Shown piece by piece: positions 1 through 8,123 of a stretch of 64,000 bases of DNA. Position 1 is the first letter of the stretch; each line of letters starts with the position of its first letter. The notes under the pieces are model-generated. The model was not told the DNA's origin, did no database searches, and saw nothing but the letters and a program-made list of their open reading frames with translations. The stretch is from Bog-473 sp963755495. Lineage in GTDB: Bacteria; Actinomycetota; Acidimicrobiia; Acidimicrobiales; RAAP-2. The translations under genes were made by a program, and so were the position numbers. The DNA lies in the NCBI GenBank assembly GCA_963755495.1, contig CAVWJS010000006.1:1364001-1428000 (forward strand). Direction: 5' to 3'.

Positions 1-1
1 C

Positions 2-70
2 GGAGGAATCACGACCGGGGTAATGAGTGCACGAGGCGTCGGCGCGCTTCCTATACGCTCCGGCCTGTGA
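2..70 (+). CDS. C-terminal end of an upstream CDS (partial)
   Basis: An open frame enters from the left edge and reads GGITTGVMSARGVGALPIRSGL before a TGA. That stop overlaps the GTG start of the debranching enzyme in a GTGA arrangement, which is typical of translationally coupled genes. Only 22 residues are visible, so no family can be named. It could also be chance read-through. Confidence 0.3.
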   Translation, partial: GGITTGVMSARGVGALPIRSGL

Positions 71-2265
71 CATCTCCCTGGACCTACACAGGGCGGGTCG
101 CGGCCTTGGACAGCGCAAGCGGGGCGATCACGCTCGTCGACGAGTCGACCTTCGCTATCTCAAATCGCACGGGCGACATCGTTCCAGGCTCTGCCCAGGG
201 CCTGTTCGTACGCGACAAGCGTGTCATCTCGAGATTCGAGCTCCTGATCAACGGAGCGCCACTCGAACCCCTCGCAGCGATCAATTCGGAGCCGTACTCG
301 GCAACCTTCGTCGCTCGCACCAGGCCATCTCCCGGCAGAGCTGACTCGACATTGATGATTTTCCGTAGCCGTTACGTCGGCCAGGGCATGCGTGAGGACA
401 TTGCGATCCACAACTACGGCGAAGAGGCCTCCCTATGTGTTCTCGAAGGGTTCCTCGATGCCGACTTTGCCGACCTTTTTGCCGTCAAGGAAGGACGGGC
501 TGGACCCCCCGAAGGCGAGTTCACCCGTTCCGTCAATGCCAATGAGCTGGACATCTCCTATAGCCGTGGCATGGTCAGTCGCGGGGTGCGGCTGGTGTTC
601 AATGAAGACCAGGAGACCCCTGGGGGGCACGACCGCGCCGACGCCGGGGTACGGCGTCCCCCCGCGTTCACACTGACCGATCGTCATGTCCGCGTCGAGG
701 TGATGGTTCCGGCAAGGGGATCCTGGGCGGCCTGTGTGGAGATCATTCCGATGATCGAATCCAACGCGATTACGCCGCGGTTTCGCTGCGGACAGCCCAT
801 CGAACGGGCCGCTCCGACCGAACGACTGGCCCACTGGCGCAAGAGCGTTCCCCACATCGTCACCGACCACGATGGATTGCGCACCGTCATCGCCCAGAGT
901 GCCGAAGATCTCGGTGCGTTACGGATCTTTGATCCGGATTTCCCAGAACGAGTCGTCGTGGCTGCGGGTGCGCCATGGTTCATGACCGTGTTCGGCCGCG
1001 ACTCCCTCCTGTCGGCCTGGTCGGCCCTGATCGTCGATCCCGACCTCGCTCTTGGGGTACTCCAGACCCTGGCCCGCTTCCAAGGCAAAGATGTCGACCC
1101 TGCCCACGAAGAGGAACCCGGTCGCATCCTTCATGAAATGCGATTTGGGGACGCACCGTCGCTCTCCCTCGGTGGCGGAAGCATCTACTACGGCACAGCC
1201 GATGCCACCCCCTTGTTCGTCATGCTGCTGGGCGAGCTTCGTCGATGGGGAATCGGAGGCGACCAGGTTGAAGAGTTGATGCCCAACATGGACCGGGCGA
1301 TGGCATGGATCGAAGATTTTGGCGACGTCGATGGCGACGGCTATGTCGAATACCACCGCACCAGCGATCGTGGGCTCGCCAATCAGGGCTGGAAGGACAG
1401 CTGGGACGGCATCCGCTACGCGGATGGACGAGTGGCCCAGGCACCGATCGCGCTCTGTGAGGTCCAGGCATACGTCTATGCCGCATATCTGGCGCGATCG
1501 CGGTTCGCCTCTGAGGCAGGTCAAGACGAGCTCGTCGAAAAGTACCGGACCAAGGCCGCAGCTCTCAAGGCGTCGTTCAACCGTGATTTCTGGCTCGAGG
1601 ACCGCCAGTGGTTTGCGATCGGCCTCGATCGCGATAAGGCACCCATTGACTCGTTGACCTCGAATATTGGACATTGTCTCTGGACGGGCATCGTTGACGA
1701 TGACAAGGCCCAGGCTGTGGCACGCCATCTCCTCGGCGAGGAGATGTTCAGTGGATGGGGTGTGCGCACCCTCGCGACATCAATGGTGGGATATAACCCC
1801 ATCAGCTACCACTGTGGCTCGGTATGGCCCCATGACACTGCGATCGTTGCGGCTGGGCTCGCTCGGTACGGCTTCGAAGAGGGAGCCCAGCGACTTGTGC
1901 TTTCCCTCTTCGACGCGGCAATGGCACAGGGTGGTCGACTCCCCGAGCTCTTCAGCGGACTGGGACGGGACATCGCACGCGTCCCCGTCGGATATCCCAC
2001 CTCCTGCTCGCCGCAGGCGTGGTCCGCGGCGTCCCCGCTCTTGTGCTTGCGAACATTGTTGCGACTGGAACCGCGTATCCCCCAAGGCAAGGCATGGCTC
2101 GCACCGATGATCCCAGAAGAGATCGGATCCTTACGAGTCGAAGGTATTCCTCTCGCCGGTGCCAGAGTCGATGTGCAGGTAGACCACGGAGTCGTCGAGG
2201 TGAGCGGACTGCCCTCGCGCATTGAACTTCTCCGATCACCCCGCCACTCGGCTACATCCCTCTGA
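67..2265 (+). CDS. Glycogen debranching / amylo-alpha-1,6-glucosidase family protein
   Basis: This 732-residue cytoplasmic protein has the two-part layout of the bacterial amylo-alpha-1,6-glucosidase family. An N-terminal beta-rich GDE_N domain covers roughly residues 10-215 and an (alpha/alpha)6-barrel glycosidase domain roughly 250-705. Family-like motifs in the barrel are WFMTVFGRDSL (about 305), the acidic NQGWKDSWDGI stretch (about 440) and SCSPQAWSAA near the end. It probably trims alpha-1,6 branches of glycogen or a related alpha-glucan; some relatives act on mannosylglycerate or sucrose instead, so substrate is inference. The start is GTG and overlaps the stop of the preceding frame. 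Length is normal and the frame is intact. Confidence 0.88.
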   Translation: MTSPWTYTGRVAALDSASGAITLVDESTFAISNRTGDIVPGSAQGLFVRDKRVISRFELLINGAPLEPLAAINSEPYSATFVARTRPSPGRADSTLMIFRSRYVGQGMREDIAIHNYGEEASLCVLEGFLDADFADLFAVKEGRAGPPEGEFTRSVNANELDISYSRGMVSRGVRLVFNEDQETPGGHDRADAGVRRPPAFTLTDRHVRVEVMVPARGSWAACVEIIPMIESNAITPRFRCGQPIERAAPTERLAHWRKSVPHIVTDHDGLRTVIAQSAEDLGALRIFDPDFPERVVVAAGAPWFMTVFGRDSLLSAWSALIVDPDLALGVLQTLARFQGKDVDPAHEEEPGRILHEMRFGDAPSLSLGGGSIYYGTADATPLFVMLLGELRRWGIGGDQVEELMPNMDRAMAWIEDFGDVDGDGYVEYHRTSDRGLANQGWKDSWDGIRYADGRVAQAPIALCEVQAYVYAAYLARSRFASEAGQDELVEKYRTKAAALKASFNRDFWLEDRQWFAIGLDRDKAPIDSLTSNIGHCLWTGIVDDDKAQAVARHLLGEEMFSGWGVRTLATSMVGYNPISYHCGSVWPHDTAIVAAGLARYGFEEGAQRLVLSLFDAAMAQGGRLPELFSGLGRDIARVPVGYPTSCSPQAWSAASPLLCLRTLLRLEPRIPQGKAWLAPMIPEEIGSLRVEGIPLAGARVDVQVDHGVVEVSGLPSRIELLRSPRHSATSL

Positions 2266-2294
2266 GGGGCATTCGACGCCTTGCCCTGCCACTC

Positions 2295-2309
2295 GGGACG
2301 TTTGGCCCT
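2295..2309 (+). promoter_or_regulatory. DevR/DosR-like box upstream of the 2366 gene
   Basis: Reads GGGACGTTTGGCCCT and ends 56 bp before the ATG of the small gene at 2366. It fits the window-wide pattern GGGAC-N5-GCCCT, an imperfect inverted repeat resembling the mycobacterial DosR consensus core GGGACTWWAGTCCC. Regulation by a DevR-type protein is inferred from sequence and spacing. Confidence 0.6.
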
Positions 2310-2365
2310 GGTGGATCCTGCCCGACTGGCTCAGTTTGACGAAAGACAATCTGAGGGAGGATCTC

Positions 2366-2713
2366 ATGACAGAGACCACATCGATCGAGGATCAGATCAA
2401 ACACGAGACAACTGAGGCGAAGTCGGATGTCTTCGAGCGAATAGGCCGGACACTTGACGGATGGCGAGGCAAGATCGACGAGCTGGTTGTGCAGCTCGAC
2501 CTGGCCAATCTGGACCTACGGGACGAAGTCCGAAAGTACCTTGACGCCGCGCAGAACGCGTATCTCGCCGCTCATTCCAAGCTATCCGACGCCAGGGGAG
2601 ATTCCTGTTCGAGTCTGCAAACCCTTCAGGCAAACCTGGAGAAGCTTTTGCATGACCTCGCGCTGGCCTTCGACGAGACCCAGGCCGCCGTAAAGCGCAC
2701 CCTGGAGAACTAG
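2366..2713 (+). CDS. Small helical hypothetical protein (box-linked)
   Basis: A 115-residue acidic protein that appears almost entirely alpha-helical, with heptad-like stretches (DVFERIGRTLDGWRGKIDELVVQLDLANLDLRDEVRKYLDAA) suggesting an amphipathic coiled coil. It has no signal peptide and no family I can name. The ATG at 2366 is chosen over an in-frame upstream start because a strong GAGGGAGGA ribosome site lies 5-12 bp before it and the upstream part would run through the DosR-like box. The gene stands alone behind that box, followed 3 bp later by a frameshifted gene. Co-location with stress genes suggests a dormancy or stress role, which is inference. Confidence 0.65.
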   Translation: MTETTSIEDQIKHETTEAKSDVFERIGRTLDGWRGKIDELVVQLDLANLDLRDEVRKYLDAAQNAYLAAHSKLSDARGDSCSSLQTLQANLEKLLHDLALAFDETQAAVKRTLEN

Positions 2714-2716
2714 ACA

Positions 2717-3081
2717 ATGAGAAGGCGGGGGCGCAACCGCAAAGAGGATGGATTGGCGGACGAGTGTGCGGCCTTCCTGACCGGAACGCTGACCGATCGT
2801 AGGGAGGCAGATGGCGTTGCCGTTCCCGTCTGGGCTTGGACCAATCGCTTGGCACACGAGTAGAGACGATCGCGGATGCCGTGTCACAACTGAGTCGTCA
2901 CCGCCTGCTCACTCGGTGCTGGTGGATCGCCCGGCCACAACTGGCCAATCTGATCCTCGAAATGACCGACAGCGCCTCCGTCAGCGATCTCCAGGAGTCC
3001 CTACTGATTCCACTCGAGCTGAAATTGCCCTCGAGAACTGACGTCCCGTTCTGGACGGCCCGCCAATGGTCAATATCGTGA
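2717..3081 (+). pseudogene. Frameshifted small actinobacterial protein
   Basis: From the ATG at 2717 the frame reads MRRRGRNRKEDGLADECAAF...DGVAVPVWAWTNRLAHE and stops at a TAG (2861-2863). The sequence continues in another frame (ORF 2836-3081) as TRVETIADAVSQLSRHRLLT...LQESLLIPLELKLPSR. Joined near 2855-2865 the two halves make one protein of about 120 residues. The VPVWAWxNxLAH and LLIPLEL segments look like two ends of one conserved small protein of unknown function. A one-base indel would explain the split. It follows the 2366 gene by 3 bp and may have shared its promoter. Confidence 0.5.
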
Positions 3082-3129
3082 CCACCGAGCTCCATCGCCA
3101 CGATCACACATCCCAAACCTCGTAATCCG

Positions 3130-3603
3130 ATGACACCTATCGAACAAGCGGCCCATGCCCCGCGGGAGTTGTCGAAGTACCTGCGCGCGCACGCCGCCCG
3201 GGAAGACGACCTACTCGGCGTCTACCAGGCACTGTGCGAAGAGCTTCCCGCACCGTCCATGCGGTATCTGGCGCGCTTCATCCTGGCCGATGAACAACGC
3301 CACCAGATGATCTTCGGCGACCTGGATGAGACTGTATTCGCAACAGACGGCCTCAAGGCTTCCGGAATGCCGATCCTCCAAGGCGTTCACGTCGCCGATG
3401 AAATGGTTCGCCAACGCATCCTTGATACGTTGGAGCAGCTAATCGCCTGGGAAGGCGACGAACGCTTGGAGCTTGCGGCACTGCGCAGCAGGCTCGAACC
3501 AGACGAAGAGTCGAGGCTCTGGAACCTCCTTCTCGGCCTGGTCGCACAAGACACGGAACGACATATCTCCTGGCTGGAGTTCATGCGAGACCGGATGCTC
3601 TGA
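3130..3603 (+). CDS. Ferritin-like diiron-type protein
   Basis: This 157-residue protein looks like a four-helix ferritin or rubrerythrin-like bundle. Two ExxH signatures are visible: DEQRH at 54-58 and TERH at 142-145. Acidic residues at 25-27 (EDD) and 108-111 (EGDE) are placed where the other metal ligands would fall. Such proteins bind a di-iron site and act in iron storage, oxidation or peroxide protection; the specific role here is not readable. No signal peptide is present. It follows the frameshifted gene by 48 bp and precedes a stretch of gene scars. No DosR-like box was found directly upstream. Confidence 0.65.
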   Translation: MTPIEQAAHAPRELSKYLRAHAAREDDLLGVYQALCEELPAPSMRYLARFILADEQRHQMIFGDLDETVFATDGLKASGMPILQGVHVADEMVRQRILDTLEQLIAWEGDERLELAALRSRLEPDEESRLWNLLLGLVAQDTERHISWLEFMRDRML

Positions 3604-3678
3604 ACTCAATCCCCCTCGTCGTTCAGGTTCCTTGAACCCTCCCTCAGTCACCACTTATTTTGGGTTGGTCTACGGCGG

Positions 3679-3742
3679 CTCCCCCTCCATCCCAGAGCGA
3701 CGTCCGCTCCAGCGCCTCGAGAGCTCGGGTGTGATTGAGATG
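3679..3742 (-). pseudogene. Remnant of an erythromycin-esterase-family 3' end
   Basis: About 64 bp match, with a handful of mismatches, the segment at about 12453-12521 that encodes the C-terminus of the intact erythromycin esterase family gene. The shared core includes CCCAGAGCGACGTCCGCTCC. Only this tail survives, so a second esterase copy once stood here and was lost or truncated. It abuts the NadE remnant. Confidence 0.7.
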
Positions 3743-4016
3743 GGGCAACGCTATGGCTACCGCCCCAGCCACATCGCCTTCCTGGCCCATCAGGCCTGGG
3801 GCGACAACGCCCGGGGGCAGTCGCCCGATCTCATCTCACGCAAAGACCATCGTCGCTACAACCTGGCCACGATCAGTACATGGCTGGCGCTGTTCCTCCG
3901 CCGGTTCGTCGAGACCAGCCAGTTCAAGCGATCCACACTCCCTAACGGCCCCAAGGTCGGCTCTGGGCGCCTCCGCAACCGCATGGCTCGACGAACTGGA
4001 GCGCAACCCGCTTTGA
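3739..4016 (+). pseudogene. nadE: 3' fragment of glutamine-dependent NAD+ synthetase
   Basis: The frame from 3739 reads YGYRPSHIAFLAHQAWGDN, then WLALFLRRFVETSQFKRS, then TLPNGPKVGSG. These match the C-terminal region of actinobacterial glutamine-dependent NAD+ synthetase (known pattern: YGFRPSKIAFLAWHAW, SQFKRSALPNGPKV). After about 3965 the reading switches frame to ASATAWLDELERNPL, resembling the family's last helix; the expected SPRGDWRAPSD stretch between them is missing. The catalytic amidase and synthetase domains are absent, so this is a dead fragment. NadE is normally essential, so an intact copy should exist elsewhere. Confidence 0.8.
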
Positions 4017-4266
4017 GAGGCGGGGACTCCAGGACCAACGGCCCTACCCAGCTGGCTGACCATTGATCCATCGTGTGAGGGATGAAGACCACGCGCGACC
4101 ACGTTCGGTCGCCCACCCGAGGCGTGCCCCAACTGGGTCCTGCACGATGGTGGGGAAGCTTCAGCAGGCCTTCACTCCGGCCCGCCGCTTCCGACCTAGG
4201 CGCATCAGGGGGCGGAGATGACGCGCCACTGGATTCGATGATCGTCACGGGAGGTCCTCCAATCCG

Positions 4267-5163
4267 ATGACCAATGTCGTCGAAGTCGATGGTCTGCAGA
4301 AGTCGTACGGCTCACACCGAGCGGTGCGCGGGATGAGCTTCACGGTCGCTGAAGGCGAGGTTGTCGGGCTCCTCGGTCCGAACGGGGCCGGGAAGACCAC
4401 GACGGTCGAGATCCTCGAGGGCCTGTGCCGACGTGACGCGGGAACCGTGCTGGTGCTTGGCCGCGACCCGGGCAAGAGGGACCGCTGGTTGATCAGCCGT
4501 GTCGGCGTCGTCCCACAGTCAGCGGGCATCGACGAAGTCTTGACCGTCCACGGGGTCGTCAAGCTCCATGCCAGCTTCTACCGGCCACGCTGCTCGGTAG
4601 ACGAACTCCTCGAAGAGGTCGGCCTCGAGGAATGCGCGCAGCAGAGGCTGGCACACCTCTCCGGTGGCCAACGGCGCCGGGTCGATCTTGCGTTGGCTCT
4701 CGTCGGCGACCCCAAGGTGCTCTTCCTCGACGAACCGACCACCGGACTCGATCCAGCAGCGAGACGAAGAACCTGGGACGTGATCGCCCGCCTCCGCGCC
4801 CGGGGCGCCGCCGTCCTCCTCACCTCGCACTACCTAGACGAGGTGCAGCAACTGGCTGACCGGGTGATCGTGCTGCGCGCCGGCCAGATCGTGGCCGACG
4901 ACGCCCCGGACCGCATCTCTGGGCACTCGGAGCATGAGGCCGTCATCACCTTCCGTGTCGAGGACTCCGCCGAACTGCCCGCCGGTCCGTGGGAGCGGTC
5001 GTCCGGCCCGCACGGCACGACCATACTCGCCACCGAAGACCCTACCGAAGCGATGCGGGTGCTCGCGACCTGGGCCGTGGAGGCTGGTCTGGAGCTCGAG
5101 GACCTCGAGATACGACGCCCTTCCCTCGAAGAGCGATATCTCGAGCTGACGGGCGAAGTCTAA
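4267..5163 (+). CDS. ABC transporter ATP-binding protein (DrrA-like)
   Basis: A 298-residue nucleotide-binding subunit. Walker A is GPNGAGKTT (about 38-46), the signature LSGGQRRRVDLALAL lies near 135-149, and Walker B VLFLDEPTTGLDP is just after. The extra C-terminal segment (about 220-298), ending in SLEERYLELTGEV, is typical of ABC-2 exporter ATPases of the DrrA type used for drugs, lipids or polyketides. The permease starts directly after its TAA, so the two form one exporter. Substrate is not readable. Start ATG at 4267 follows a GGAGG-like site. Confidence 0.9.
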   Translation: MTNVVEVDGLQKSYGSHRAVRGMSFTVAEGEVVGLLGPNGAGKTTTVEILEGLCRRDAGTVLVLGRDPGKRDRWLISRVGVVPQSAGIDEVLTVHGVVKLHASFYRPRCSVDELLEEVGLEECAQQRLAHLSGGQRRRVDLALALVGDPKVLFLDEPTTGLDPAARRRTWDVIARLRARGAAVLLTSHYLDEVQQLADRVIVLRAGQIVADDAPDRISGHSEHEAVITFRVEDSAELPAGPWERSSGPHGTTILATEDPTEAMRVLATWAVEAGLELEDLEIRRPSLEERYLELTGEV

Positions 5164-6058
5164 GTGCCCGCCAGTCCGGCTCCCCGCCCGAGACCCGACG
5201 AGCCTGCACGGCGTCCACGACCCGGGATCGCCCTCGTTCCCGGACAGGTTCTCTATCAGTTGGTTCTGCTGGCACGCAGCCCGATAGGGCCTTTCATCAG
5301 CATCATCATCCCGCTGATGCTGCTCATCGCGTTGAACCTCGTTACGCCCGAGATGACGCTCCAGTCGCTTGGCAAGATCGGGGTGGCACAGTTCCTCACC
5401 CCCGCTATGGCATCGTTTGCCGTCCTCAACGCCGCTTTCGTGAACATCATTATCGGGATGACCCTCGGACGAGAGAAGGGGACCCTCAAGAGGTTCCGAA
5501 GTACCCCCCTCCCCACCTGGGCGTACCTGACTGGCCGGCTCGGTGCCGCAGCCATCGTGGCCGCGCTCGCGGCCGGAGTCGTCTTTGCCGTAGGAATCGT
5601 CTTCCTCCACGCCCACCTCGCCACATCCGCCATCCCCTCTCTGATCGCCACCTTCGCGTTCGGGGTTCGCGACGTTTTGTGCACTTGGAATGGCGGCCTC
5701 GGGGCTGGTGCCGTCACCCGATGCGGCACTTCCACTCGCTTACGGCCTGCTTCTCCCGATCGCATTCGTCTCCCAAATGTTCTTCCCCGCGCCGACCGAA
5801 GCCGCTTGGCTACATCACCTCGCCGACGCGCTCCCAATCGCCCCGTTCGCCAACGCGATGGAGGCGGCCTTCTCCCGCAGACCGCACGGGCTCACCCTCA
5901 GACAGCTCATCGTGCTCATCGCGTGGGGCGTCGGAGGGTTCTTGTTCACGTTCGCCACCTACCGCTGGGAGCCCCGACGCCAACGCGGCGATCGTCGATG
6001 GTCAAGAGTCCTTGAGGGCAGAACCAACCGCCACGAAGCCGGAATCGAGGGGACTTGA
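5164..6058 (+). pseudogene. ABC-2 type permease, frameshifted
   Basis: The GTG-started frame at 5164 gives an ABC-2 permease N-terminal half with hydrophobic segments IGPFISIIIPLMLLIALNLV, FAVLNAAFVNIIIGMTLG and AAAIVAALAAGVVFAVGIVF. At 5662-5665 a GGGG tract carries one base too many. Removing one G gives a continuous reading FGFATFCALGMAASGLVP, followed in the second frame by LPLAYGLLLPIAFVSQMFFP and a last membrane helix to the stop at 6058. The corrected protein would be about 297 residues, normal for the family. As sequenced it is broken: either a real mutation or a homopolymer sequencing error. It is the partner of the ATPase at 4267. Confidence 0.75.
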
Positions 6059-6268
6059 TTCCCCAGAACACCGCTCGTTGGGCCAGGCCGCGTATTGTCT
6101 GCCGGCCGCCCGACGAGAATCGCACGGGGCGTAGACGACGACAGTCCGGTGGAGCTTGAGATTCAAGCTGAGACTCAATCGTCCGTGGGTCATGAACTCG
6201 TGCATGTAGCAGGACGTTCAAAATGGTGAGCGTGGTATCGCGGAAGTGCAGTTCTCCGAGCGGCGACA

Positions 6269-6284
6269 GGGACCATCGGCCCTA
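6269..6284 (+). promoter_or_regulatory. DevR/DosR-like box upstream of the PRTase-hydrolase gene
   Basis: Reads GGGACCATCGGCCCTA; the GCCCT half ends 53 bp before the GTG start at 6337. The same sequence is carried in the truncated copy at 14103-14118. Confidence 0.62.
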
Positions 6285-6336
6285 GCCCCACCAACGCCCG
6301 CGGGAGAGGCTGGCACCAGTGCACAAGGAGGTGTCC

Positions 6337-7674
6337 GTGATATTTCGTGACCGGATCGATGCTGGCCAACGGTTGGCCGAAGAACTCGCGCAGCGCCTTC
6401 TTGAGAATGAGGACGTTGTGGTACTCGGACTGCCGAGGGGCGGGGTGCCCGTGGCCTTTGAGGTAGCCCACGCGCTCGCCAAACCGCTCGACATCATCAT
6501 GGTGCGCAAACTCGGCGTGCCGTTTCAGCCCGAGTTTGCCATGGGTGCGATCGGTGAGGGCGGAGTGCGCATCCTCAATCGGGAGGCGCTGCAGTCGGCT
6601 CAGGTCACCGAGTCCGAGCTCGCTGCGGTGGAAGTACGAGAACGAGCCGAACTCGAGCGGCGGAGTCGACGCTACCGAGGCGACCGTCCTCGCGTTCCTC
6701 TCGTGGGACGCACTGCAGTGGTGGTGGACGACGGGATAGCCACCGGCTCGACTGCCCGTGCGGCCTGTCAGGTTGCGCGAGCCATGGGCGCAGCCCGAGT
6801 GGTGATGGCGGTGCCGGTTGCGTCGCGATCCTCTCTTGCCCAGCTGGCCGAAATCTGTGATCAAGTGGTGTGCCTCGAAGCTCCCGAGCCCTTCTACGCC
6901 GTCGGCGAGTGGTATCGCGACTTCTCCCCCACCTCAGATACTGAAGTGGAGGCTCTCCTCCGACGGGCGGCCCAGGGTCTTGCCGCATCGCCCGCGGTGG
7001 CCAGCATCGGCGATGATCCGCCGGTTCGAGATGAGGAGGTCGAAATCCACGTGGGGCCGGTTCGTCTCGCCGGACATTTCACGGTGCCCGAGGTCCTCCG
7101 CGGGATGGTCGTCTTCGCCCACGGGAGCGGGAGCAGCCGCCACAGTCCACGGAATCGCTTTGTCGCCGCGACTCTCAACGGGGCCGGGCTTGGCACCCTT
7201 CTCTTCGATCTCCTGAGTCCCGACGAGGAGATCGATCGCGCGCACGTGTTCGATATCCCCCTGCTCGCCGCACGGTTGACCACGGTGACCAAGTGGCTGA
7301 GGGCGCAACCAGAATCCGTCGGCTCAAGGATCGGCTATTTCGGCGCGAGTACCGGCGCGGCCGCCGCCCTGTGGGCGGCCGCTCAACCCGGCGCGAATGT
7401 TGGCGCCGTCGTCTCGCGCGGAGGACGCCCCGACCTGGCCTTTCCAATACTGGCGCGGGTGAAGGCACCGACGTTGCTGATCGTGGGGGGACACGACGAG
7501 GAAGTCCTCAAGTTGAATCAAAAGGCCTTGGAGCCGCTAGGGCGCGACAGCCGCCTCACGGTTGTTCCCGGCGCCACCCATCTCTTCGAAGAACCCGGAA
7601 CCCTCGAGGAGGTAGCGAGCCTGGCAAGCGAGTGGTTCCTCCGCCACTTGGCTCCAGCGCTCCAGCAACGGTGA
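6337..7674 (+). CDS. Phosphoribosyltransferase-dienelactone hydrolase fusion
   Basis: A 445-residue two-domain cytoplasmic protein. Residues about 1-210 are a type I phosphoribosyltransferase domain with LGLPRGGVPVAFEVA near 35 and the PRPP loop VVVDDGIATGST near 128. Residues about 235-440 are an alpha/beta hydrolase of the dienelactone hydrolase type, with VVFAHGSGSS near 258, a GASTG nucleophile elbow near 336, GGHDEE and GATHLF supplying the likely Asp and His. M. tuberculosis Rv0571c, a DosR-regulon gene, belongs to this type. Substrates are unknown. The GTG at 6337 is chosen because AAGGAGG sits 5 bp before it; two in-frame GTGs at 6319 and 6331 are less well placed. A DosR-like box lies upstream. 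A truncated copy lies at 14079. Confidence 0.88.
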   Translation: MIFRDRIDAGQRLAEELAQRLLENEDVVVLGLPRGGVPVAFEVAHALAKPLDIIMVRKLGVPFQPEFAMGAIGEGGVRILNREALQSAQVTESELAAVEVRERAELERRSRRYRGDRPRVPLVGRTAVVVDDGIATGSTARAACQVARAMGAARVVMAVPVASRSSLAQLAEICDQVVCLEAPEPFYAVGEWYRDFSPTSDTEVEALLRRAAQGLAASPAVASIGDDPPVRDEEVEIHVGPVRLAGHFTVPEVLRGMVVFAHGSGSSRHSPRNRFVAATLNGAGLGTLLFDLLSPDEEIDRAHVFDIPLLAARLTTVTKWLRAQPESVGSRIGYFGASTGAAAALWAAAQPGANVGAVVSRGGRPDLAFPILARVKAPTLLIVGGHDEEVLKLNQKALEPLGRDSRLTVVPGATHLFEEPGTLEEVASLASEWFLRHLAPALQQR

Positions 7675-8123
7675 TCTCGCGGAAATGGCGAACTTGGAAA
7701 CTTACGCAAGCACGTGCTCGCATTCCTCGCGCTCAACCACCATCGCGGTGGGCCTGGGTCACAGGCTGCACCGAGAGCATCAGGCCGCGGGCGCACGTTT
7801 GTCGGAGGGGTGGACCAACGTTCCACAACGAGCGCATCGCCAGATCACAGAAGACTGTCGCTTGGCTTCCGACATTGAACCAACCCTTTCGCGAACCGGA
7901 ACGCGTTACTCGGGGCGAGATGAATGTGGTGGGACCCTGTCTGGCTAATAGAGCACTCCGATTGCGACGATCCATTGAGTCCGGGCGTTCTCCCAGTCGG
8001 TATCGAACGTTTTTGGATCCAGGGAGGGTCCAGAGGGAGGTCTCGCAAACGTGATTCGGAACGGAGGACCTGCGGCACTTTCCAACAGCTGGGAGTAGAT
8101 CGGTCTGCCTCCAGAGCAATACG
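7675..8123 (+). other. 449-bp gap without recognisable gene
   Basis: Short overlapping frames exist on both strands but none has a convincing ribosome site or a sequence I recognise. No box, hairpin or repeat stood out. Given the scars on both sides it may be decayed coding DNA. Confidence 0.4.

Noticed and set aside
4989..6134. 381-codon plus frame across the ABC ATPase and permease
   Set aside because: Arg/Pro-rich shadow in the phase not used by either gene.
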